From assembly GCA_022559845.1 (NCBI GenBank), contig CM040118.1, positions 441,252,053 through 441,316,052 of the forward strand: a stretch of DNA of 64,000 nt, in the 5' to 3' direction. Shown here one piece after another: positions 55,844 to 64,000 of this stretch. The stretch is from Amorphophallus konjac. Its lineage: Eukaryota; Streptophyta; Magnoliopsida; Alismatales; Araceae. Under the pieces are notes generated by a model. The model searched no databases and had not been told where the DNA came from. It saw only the letters and a list, made by a program, of their open reading frames with translations. The position numbers and the translations under genes were made by a program. How positions within the stretch are numbered: the stretch's first letter is position 1; each line of letters starts with the position of its first letter.

Positions 55844-58800
55844 TGTGACGACCCAGACTCTAGATACCGGATATACCCAATAGGACTACCAAGTAGACCC
55901 GATACCACTTGGAACCTGTGAAGCCTCCCAAGAGCTGTAAAGCTCCGAAGGGATAAAAGGATTGTTGTGTAGTACATTAAAGTCGCAGATATAACAGTAA
56001 TCAATTAAATTTTATTAGATTGGTTTGCTAAAATAGCAGAAATAAAATTACTTTTTAATTAACAGTTTAGATTAACAATTATACTAGAGTCCAGTCTAAA
56101 GGAAAGACAAGTACAATCCAACAGAAGGAAAAACGTACACTGAGGTCAGGGGAAGCTCGACGCAGGTACCGCTAGCAACTACGAGCACGCCACACCAAGA
56201 ATCGCGAAGGAAGCAGAGACGACCACACCTGAAAAGCAGGGGTGAGCCTCGTGTCACTGGCTCAGTAGGGGTCACGCGGATCCCCACTGAAAAATAATGG
56301 ACTAACATAGAACAACACTTAAAATAGCAGTAGTAGTAAAGTAGGAAAAGCTAAACTACAACTAGAAAGCTATAAAAGAAAGCCGTAACAGCAGGAGTAG
56401 AACAGCTAAAAGAAAAGGGAAAAGCAAAGCCATACGGAACGGGAACACGGCTACCGAGTAAAGCACGGCTCTCTAACTACTCCAAACAACGACAGAAGGG
56501 CGAACCCTGACCTCATGAAGTCAGGAGTTACCGATCCGTCGGCAGGCACAAGGCCCAAAGAGAAGGTCCTATAAAACTAGGCAAAAACCTTAGAAAAGAC
56601 CTAGATAGACACAAACACTAATGCATACATGACTAGATCATCATGCACGCAACAGAAAGCTATCCTCGGGCAAGGTCGAGAATAGACTAACCCAAAAGGG
56701 AGAGTTGATCTTGGACGAAGCCAAGAAAAGACTAACTCGGAAGGGGAACACAGACTACGAGAAACACGAGGGTCACATGCCAAGTTATGGAAGCACCTCC
56801 TCACTAGAAGAACTTTCAGATGTGTCCACTGATGTCTTACACTGCGCCACAGGTATCTCACTACGGACACCGAGAACGACGGAGACTGAGATACTCACCG
56901 AACTGACACAGGAACTACAGTAACGAGTGGCTAGTCATGGTCACGCCCGTCGGCATTCGTCTAAAATGCCCCTAACCACGAGTGCACATACAAGCTCAAT
57001 GCCCTGAGCCAGGTCTCTAGCTAGTTTTCTCCCCCAACACGACGCTACTGCAAGGCAAGGGAGCCCACGAAAACTAGCCTATAAACCGTTTCTCGGGAAC
57101 TGCCCCACCACCACTCCCAGGTGGGTCGACACTAGAGGTCATCGGGCTAAGACTAGTGGAGACTCACTAGACATGGAGACTCTGAAACACGAGTGCTGAA
57201 GTACGGACAGGCTAAGCAAGCACTGCCATACGTACTGCAAAGCACCAAGGTAGTACACCAAACTGCCAACAGACTCAGGACAGGGCAACTAGACCTACCA
57301 ACGCAACGATCCTTGAGTCTCAAGACTCGGAGACAAGATCGTCGCACAACGGCGGTGACAAGCCGCCAATCAGCCTAATCCTAAGCCGATGAAAATGACA
57401 CTGGATCATCGGATCAACAAACCCGTATAAAATAACTCACGGAGACCTGAGGGTTCACCAAGACCCTTAACACATCTGGACACACTAACCGAGGTAGGAT
57501 AGTACCTCAAGGCGTCCAGAACCACTGTCTCGGGCTATCCAAAATAGTCGAGACACACACCAGGTTACTTGTCAACCACTGGGTCTCACCGAGTTGACCA
57601 GAACCTAATAACGACTCTAAAGCAGTACAGAAGCCTAACCAATAATAGGGTATGCCTGGCTATCTGATAACATGGTTATAGCCCTCATAGGACATCAAAA
57701 GACGTCCACGAGACAATGGGCAAACCACGAGGTCAAGCCGAGGCACCTGGAAACCAACACATCGGGAAACGACACACAGGAGTTAAATGGAGGAACATAC
57801 GCTGGCGGTCATAGAATGGGCCGCTAGGGGACTGTAGCAGTCAACGATTAGGCCGCTAAACCCAGTCAACCCTGAACTGACCTATTCGGTCAAACCACCA
57901 AAGCGGTCAAATATAGACGTGCTACATGGACTAGGCGGTCTAAGAGTAAACCACCACACTAACCTCCTTAACCTATTGACCTAAGACAATGGACTGTAGC
58001 AGCCTAAGAAAAGGGCGCTACAACGAAGAGGCGGACAACTACGGTCAAACCCCCAAAATGGTCAACCAATGGGCCGCGAAAGGGTCTAGACGGTCTAAAA
58101 GAAGGCTGCCCAAGACAAGGAACGGTCAGCAATGGGACAACTCAATGACAAGGAACCGTCTAGAGAAGGACCGCTTCACTAACCACCATAAAACTGTTGA
58201 CGATGGTCAACAACACTAAGCGGTCTAGCAAAGGGCCGCTCAAGCAAGTTGAACGGTTTATCGAAAGACCGCTCAACTGCCACCCAAAACCACACGGCCA
58301 CCCAAAGGCCATCCAAAGGAAACACACGGCTACCGAAGGGCCGCCCGAAGGAAATGCACGGCCACTCAAGTGCCGTCCAAAGGAAATGAATGGTTCAGAA
58401 TGGGCCGTGAACACATAAAACGGTCTATCGCGCAACCACGCAGACCCAAACTGACATACATTAAACTGTCAGATGTTGGACCGCGCAATGACCTAAATGG
58501 TTACTGTAATGACCGTTCAGGTGTCACGGCGGGAAAAACATAGGATCGGTCGGATCTCGGCCTTTCCACGCCCCGTTCGCTCCGAGACGAAGGGGATACA
58601 ATCACAATGACAATACCGACCTTCCACATTCCTGGAGGGGTCAAAATGATGCACAAACGGCTAGAAATGGGCAATTCTACCGAATTGACATAAATGGAAT
58701 CACATGGGTTCCCGGGCTCCTACTGGTCCCAAATGACCACCAATCACAACGAAATCAGCGGGAATGTAATGCTGACATTTCAGGGGTTCGAATGACACCA

Positions 58801-59500
58801 ACTGATCTAAAAATCGTCACCATTTTTCTGCGAACCCGACGAACACTCCAACGGCATGATTTTCTCGAACTTGAATGAAACCCACTTGTTCTCGCACCGT
58901 TCGGCGTGAAACTGTGAGGAAACGTAGAACATGAGTAGGGCTTCCATCTCCCTACCTCCACCGAAAATTCCCTACGCCGAAGCGACTAAATTGCTCCGAA
59001 ACAATCACGACGATCAAACCACGCCGACTTTGAATATACCGAGGGATCACGCCAACGTACGCTCCATCCGTCACTCCATCACGTTCCCGCCTCGCCCAGC
59101 TCGACAATGGTGTACGCCCCGCAGAGAGAGGAGCAGAGAGGAGAGAGAACGGGAGAGAGAACGTGAGGTGAGAAATGAGAGGGAGGAGAGAGGAAATGAA
59201 AATAAAAAGGAAAGAAATTAGGAATTTTCTTAATTTTTGAAATTCTGATTTTTGTGCCAAAAATACACTAATTCAAAAAATTATGGAAAAATAGCCGAAA
59301 CGATCCTCTCAATGAGTACATCGCAGCTGTAGCGTCCTCAAGTCGATGAACTGAGAAATAAACTCACCACAGGGTTCCATAACTTGTACGAGAGAAAAAA
59401 ACCCACGCGGATCGTAAAACTCAACTCAGGACCCACAAAAGCGATCTGAAAGCACTCTGATAAGGATTCGGAAGATCCAATAAGAATCCAGGGCATTACA
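55844..59500 (-). mobile_element. 3' LTR of a second Tekay-like gypsy element
   Basis: 3,657 bp. On the minus strand it begins TGTAATGCCCTGG right after a purine tract (CTTGAAGGAGGGGAGGC) that follows ATTTCGAGGATGAAATTT, the familiar 3' end of Del/Tekay elements. It ends GGGTCGTCACA at 55844. It is inserted into the copia C LTR. No domain-bearing ORF is visible; short ORFs such as 58931-59221 are low-complexity. Confidence 0.8.
57800..58520. repeat. CGG-N12-CCG dyad array in second Tekay-like LTR
   Basis: Units such as CGGTCTAGCAAAGGGCCG (58221-58238) and CGGTCATAGAATGGGCCG (57806-57823) are 18 nt dyads. Successive starts at 58221, 58254, 58295, 58327, 58359, 58391 and 58421 give steps of 33, 41, 32, 32, 32 and 30 bp. 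Further degenerate GCGGTC/GGGCCGC units lie upstream from about 57700. Confidence 0.8.
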
Positions 59501-60273
59501 GCCTCCCCTCCTTCAAGAAATTTCATCCTCGAAATTTAAGGAACTACTAAGGAGAAGCAGGGAAGAACAAACCCAAACATCTGGACTCAGAACAACACAA
59601 ATCTTGAAAAACATAGTTCAGAGGGACACCGCCAGACCATCATCAGAAGCACACGCTCTGGAGCTCAGGGCAAATTGATCCACAGAACGAGTATGGCACA
59701 CAAGTGAACGCAAGTCTGACACCTCCGAAACAAGGCAATGTCGCTTCCGTCTCACAGGAGAGGAGACACGACTCATGCCACGACAACAGCAATTGGGGAA
59801 ACAAAACGACAAACACAGCAAGCATCAGCTTAAACAAGGAAGCATAGTCCTCTCAACTGACAGTCAACAACATCATCGGCTCCAGTGCCATAAGCAACCA
59901 TGAAAGCCTGGCACATAGGACGCCAACGACAGCACTGGACCACAAGCACAATCAAGTTAGTCCTCACTCAGACATTATATCTGATCGAGTCGCAAGCTAA
60001 CTCCACCAGGAAAGAAGAGTACAGCACAACCAACTGACAAGACTTCGGTCTACACAGCGCCAAGATAGATTCACATGGAAACAATGACAAAACGATAACA
60101 ATGACAATAACAGCACTTGCAGGATCTCGGCTCCGTACAGAACACAGAACCACGGAACACAACTGCAAGCTGGGTCACATCAAGGCACAATAACAGCTGA
60201 ACACGCGACTACAATGGACTAGTCATGCAACAATCAGCTTACCAAGGAAGGAACCACGACAACAAGGACAACA
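59501..60273 (-). other. Internal 3' end of the second Tekay-like element
   Basis: Minus-strand polypurine tract at 59501-59520, then about 750 bp with no recognisable chromodomain or integrase on either strand, up to the copia D LTR. It may be a long 3' untranslated region or a non-autonomous derivative. Confidence 0.5.
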
Positions 60274-61343
60274 TGTTAGGTTCAGTGCAGTATTCAGAGG
60301 GGGGGGTGAATGAAAATAACTCGTTTAAAAAACTTTCACCCAATTGAAAACTAGAATACTAACAAGACTTTCACTCAATATAAAATTTCGCCCAAACTAG
60401 AACTATGATGCTAACTAGACAGATTTACCAAATCTGAAAGCTAGTCAACTATTCAGTTCTACCAGTTAGCAAACACATGGAGCGCCCCTATGCATTCATC
60501 TAGCGGAAGCACAAATGAACAAATCAAGCCACAATGCACAAGGGGTTTTTAGGTGGTTCGGTCCTCCAGACCTACATCCACCCCACACTCAAACCGAGTG
60601 TGGCTTCCACTAGCTCACGCTAGAAACAGCAGACTCAGTCTGCAACAAGTGCTGCCACACAGCTTGACCAGGGGAACACCCTCCCCTCTTCCTCCCAACC
60701 GGAGGGAACCACTAGTGACACCAGTCACTAGTAAACCAGAGACACACGGTCTCTCTTCCTCTGAACCCCAGAGGGAAGCACAACCGGAGATAAATCTTCC
60801 TTCCTCCAACACGGAGGGAAACAACCGATGACACCCTGTCAAAGGCAACCAGAGACGCAAGTCTCTCTTCCTCCACACCGGAGGGTACCAACCACAAGTA
60901 GCACCCAGCTACTTGCAAACCGAAGACACAAAGTCTCCCTTCTCCTGAGCCCACAGGAGGAACCCCGACCTCTCTACAGAGGATCGGAAATACAGTAAAT
61001 GGATAAAAACAAAAATGAAACCAGCAACAGAAAGCTGAAAAGATAAAAACAAATGTGGCTCTCGCAGGAGCTGGCTGGCCTGGATTTGATCCACGGTTCA
61101 GCAGGAACAGATCTTCTGTTGAAGCTTCTATCACTCTAGCTCTCTCTTCTTCTCTATTCTTCTTCCTCTTCTTCTCTTCACACTCTGCTATCTCGATCTC
61201 TTACTCAATCTCTCTTTCTTTCTCTTTCTCACTCTCTTTCTCTTCTTCTTTTCTTTTTCTTCTTCTCTGTCTGGATCGTGGCTCTCTGTATAGAGTTTTC
61301 TTCTCGCCAACTCGATCACCTTCATCTGTGGACGAAGGTCTCA

Positions 61344-61351
61344 TATATATA
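61344..61351 (-). promoter_or_regulatory. TATA box of copia D LTR
   Basis: CTATATATATGA on the minus strand, followed downstream by a CT/GA-rich leader. The motif arrays lie upstream of it. Confidence 0.5.
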
Positions 61352-61584
61352 GCAGCAGCAGCATCATCAGCCATGACGTGTGACCTCCACATTTCCAGCC
61401 CTAATTATTAGGACCACGTGGCAGTCTCTCAGCAGGTTTCATTCCAGCCTCGGATCACGTGCCCTCCTTAAGATTCACGATAAAAGCACCTGTAAAATAG
61501 AGTATCGGATAAGTCATCAGTTTAAAGAACAACTCTGTATAGACTTATCAGAAGAACATCGTTTTAGAAGAAACCTGGACGAGG

Positions 61585-62640
61585 TTAGAACGAAACAACA
61601 CGAGCTAACAAACGGCAACAACACGGAGACAACATGAAGACAGAATAAGGAAACGACACGAAGTGAAATGACAAAAATCGTCACGAGTTGAAAACAACAC
61701 GAAGACGAACACAGAAGTTGACACGGGGTTGAACAAGTAGACGTAAAAGATGACACGAGATTCACTGGGAAACGACACGAGTTGGTATACAGAAAGCAAC
61801 ACGAGGTGCTACAATGTTCTGCACGCAGTGGAACAAAAACGACACGAAGACACAGAAACAACAGTAACCGACACGAAGTAAGTACGACACCAAGACGAGG
61901 TTGACACGAAATGAAAACAACACGAAGTGAAGTTGACACGAAGTGAAAACAACACGAAGATGAAACACAAGGAAAACAACACGAAGTCAAAGAAACAACA
62001 GTAACCGACACGAAGTACATGAGAGGAAAAATGACACGAAGTCATGAAAACAGAAAAGTAATTTGACACGAAGTCAAAATGACAAGAAGTAAAACGACAC
62101 GACGTCGTGAACAGAAATCAACACGAAGTGTGATTTCAACATAAGAAAGACACGGACTGATAACGACACGAAGTCGAAATAGTATCTGACACGGGGTAAC
62201 ACTACACGAGGTAAGACGACACGAAGATGAAATACAAAGAGACGACACGAAGTGAAGTTGACACGAAGTGAAAACAACACTAAGTGAAAAACAACATTAA
62301 GTGAAATAGTAATCGACACGAAGTGAAAACAACACGACGACAGTGAGAACAACACGAGGTGAAACGACACGAGGTGTAGAAAACCAAGAATCGACACGAA
62401 GTGTGGTCAAGGCGAGAAAGACACTAAGTCAAAAATGAAAGACCAACACTAAGACAGAAACATAAAAATAACACAGAGACGTAGACACTAAAACAACACG
62501 AAGATGAAAACAAGGGAAACGACACGAAGTCTAACCTCATACAAGCTTTCCTGTCACGTTTGGAAATCAACACGAAGTGTTGTAAGCTCATACGACACGA
62601 GATCTTTTCGTGTTGGTGAGGGGAAACAACACGAAAACTC
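61585..62640. repeat. AACACGAAGT array in copia D LTR
   Basis: Dozens of copies of (A/G)ACACGAAGT and close variants (ACACGAGGT, ACACGAAGA) at irregular steps of roughly 12-40 bp. The LTR-sense motif on the minus strand is ACTTCGTGT. Long minus-strand ORFs here are only translations of the repeat. Confidence 0.9.
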
Positions 62641-62654
62641 AAGTACAGAAACAG

Positions 62655-63100
62655 CACGAAGATGATGTACAATCTGATGTACAGACATGAAGAACAGTCC
62701 AAAGTATAGACTTCATGCTGTACAGACTTGGAAGACCAGTGTTGATTGTACTTGACGATGTAAACACTTAGCCTATGCAGACCAATGTACAGACTTTGGC
62801 GAAGCAAAAGGCTGTATAGACTTGGAGACCCAAAGCCATTGTATAGACTTTGTCTAAGACAAGGCATGAGCTGACGTTGTATATACTTAGCCAATGCAAA
62901 CCAGTCCGATGTATAGACTTTAAGGAAATGCATGCTACAGTGCAATGTCTAGACTTGCGATGTGTTCGCCAAATGCACACTACAGTCCAATGTATGGACT
63001 TAGACGAATGATGCATGAGACGCTCAATGTATCGACTTTATGTTATTGTGCAGTGAATAGACTTAGGGCATAAACCCCACGAAGCACTGTATAGACTATG
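62655..63100. repeat. TGTATAGACTT array in copia D LTR
   Basis: About 14 copies of TGTATAGACTT, TGTACAGACTT or close forms. On the minus strand AAGTCTATACA resembles AAGTCTGTGCA of the copia A/C array, suggesting common descent. Steps are mostly 27-46 bp. Confidence 0.85.
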
Positions 63101-63203
63101 CACATAACATAAGTCTAACATAAACAATATATCAGTTGTACCAGTCACAGTCATGATGCAATCATCAAGGCACAATGTCATGAAAACACTATATCATTGC
63201 TAT

Positions 63204-63440
63204 CATCAAAATACAATATCAATCATCAAAACCACAGCAATGAATGAATGCTTTATGCATCAGTTTAACATGTAACAAGACTCATCAAAATACAATATCA
63301 ATCATCAAAACCACAGCAATGAATGAATGCTTTATGCATCAGTTTAACATGTAACAAGACTCATCAAAATACAATATCAATCATTAAAACCACAGCAATG
63401 AATGAATGCTTTATGCATCAGTTTAACATGTAACAAGACT
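63204..63440. repeat. Three tandem 79-bp repeats
   Basis: Copies at 63204-63282, 63283-63361 and 63362-63440. By eye they differ at one base (CATCAAAA against CATTAAAA in the third copy). They lie near the upstream end of the copia D LTR. Confidence 0.95.
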
Positions 63441-63550
63441 GAACATCAAATATGTTAATCTAAACTGAGCAACAAGATGACTGAACATTTGATTAACTCA
63501 CATCAACAACCAATCATCAAAACCATCATCAAAACCACAGGGGCACAATA

Positions 63551-64000
63551 ATCTCCCCCTTTTTGATGATGGCAACACTTTCAATACATTGAGTCATTCT
63601 GATGATGTGAGGCGTTCTGAGGCATTCTGAAGACTCAAATTATTCTCCCCCTTTGACTTCATCAAAAAGAAAAATAATTTGAGAAATTATAGCATGTATA
63701 AGAGTTCAGTCAAGTTCTCCCCCTAAATAAAAGCTCCCCCTTTGAGAAGGAAAATGAACATGATTCAGCATGACAAGCAATGCTCCCCCTGAAGAGATGC
63801 CAATTGATATGCAAGTGATACATGACATGGAAGCTCCCCCTCAATCAGTGGAATCTTATGAGATATAAGAAGTTCAGGTCATTGAGCCAAGGACATGAGC
63901 AGAAGAAATTCAGTTAACAGATTTTTCAAGGATGCTCCAAACATAAGAAATTTTGCCAGATTTTCAAAGAGATATCAATCTCATAAATCTAAAGCATAAG
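63551..64000 (-). other. Copia D pre-LTR region with iterated polypurine motifs
   Basis: On the minus strand, AAAAAGGGGGAGAT lies next to the LTR. Further GGGGGAG(A/C) motifs lie near 63645, 63718, 63738, 63783 and 63835. No gene seen. Confidence 0.7.

Larger units (their letters stand above)
60274..63550 (-). mobile_element. Copia D 3' LTR
   Basis: 3,277 bp. It contains GGGGGGGTGAATG at the downstream end, the conserved box (about 60545-60610), clustered inverted repeats of CCTCC/GGAGG and AGAGAC/GTCTCT (60660-60960), a CT-rich block and TATATATA (61344-61351, minus). Two motif arrays (61585-62640 and 62655-63100) and a 79-bp tandem (63204-63440) follow. Confidence 0.8.
60274..64000 (-). 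mobile_element. Copia D: Sirevirus 3' LTR and pre-LTR region, continuing off the window
   Basis: LTR 60274-63550. On the minus strand it ends TGAACCTAACA and should start TGTTGTGCCCC, but reads TATTGTGCCCC, so the first TG appears mutated. The 3' untranslated region (63551-64000) carries repeated GGGGGAG motifs. Pol would lie to the right of the window. Confidence 0.75.

Noticed and set aside
58931..59221. ORF with Arg/Glu-rich end
   Set aside because: The C-terminal half is a GA-rich simple repeat (GAGAGAG) inside an LTR.
61517..62945. Several overlapping minus-strand ORFs rich in Cys, Phe, Val and Ser
   Set aside because: They are translations of the AACACGAAGT repeat in different frames, with no domain.

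Overview
This window is plant nuclear DNA made almost entirely of nested retrotransposons. The flowering-plant origin is inferred from Tat-lineage Ty3/gypsy, Tekay/Del-type chromovirus, Sirevirus-type Ty1/copia and Cassandra (5S-bearing) elements, an L1-type LINE with a C-terminal RNase H, and two intron-containing plant mobile domain (PMD) genes. I see no host gene outside the elements, so it looks like repeat-rich heterochromatin of a larger genome. The species cannot be named from the sequence.

Layout. (1) 1-~18990: one large Tat-lineage element on the + strand, cut at both ends. It has part of the 5' LTR/leader, gag-protease-G-patch-RT, then RNase H-second RNase H-integrase, one nonsense codon in RT (5956), a 3' accessory region with two antisense spliced PMD genes (10441-14037 and 14717-16119), a polypurine tract and the start of the 3' LTR (17683). 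(2) ~18990-50092: a 5'-truncated Sirevirus (copia A, +). Inside it, at 23139-46593, lies a complete Sirevirus (copia B, -) with target duplication AGTGC. Copia B in turn holds a 5'-truncated LINE (23941-26972) in its 3' LTR and a complete Tekay-type element (33192-44224, +, duplication TTGAT) in its gag. The Tekay 3' LTR holds a Cassandra element (42458-43187, -, duplication TTAGC). (3) 50093-55843: a gag-only Sirevirus (copia C, -) whose pol is deleted and whose Gag carries six in-frame CCHC-like knuckles. (4) 55844-60273: 3' LTR and adjoining internal DNA of a second Tekay-like element (-). (5) 60274-64000: 3' LTR and pre-LTR region of another Sirevirus (copia D, -), running off the window.

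The most striking signal is not a gene. The non-coding parts of several unrelated element families carry arrays of short CpG-tipped dyads. In the Tat element about 40 units of form ACG-N13-CGT sit in six clusters, very often exactly 33 bp apart. The Tekay LTRs use a GCG-N13-CGC version with the same 19-nt length. The second Tekay-like LTR uses CGG-N12-CCG at 30-33 bp steps. Copia A and C LTRs carry a GGTCGGTGCA-type motif at about 32 bp steps, and copia B carries GTCGAC palindromes. Palindrome-rich LTRs are known from maize Sireviruses. A common ~33-bp module across Ty3 and Ty1 lineages, including an intron of a captured PMD gene, is what deserves a second look.

Nearly all element ORFs are broken by nonsense codons, with few frameshifts, several compatible with CpG or C-to-T decay. 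The two PMD genes are the exception: all their introns are phase 0 and their reading frames are open.
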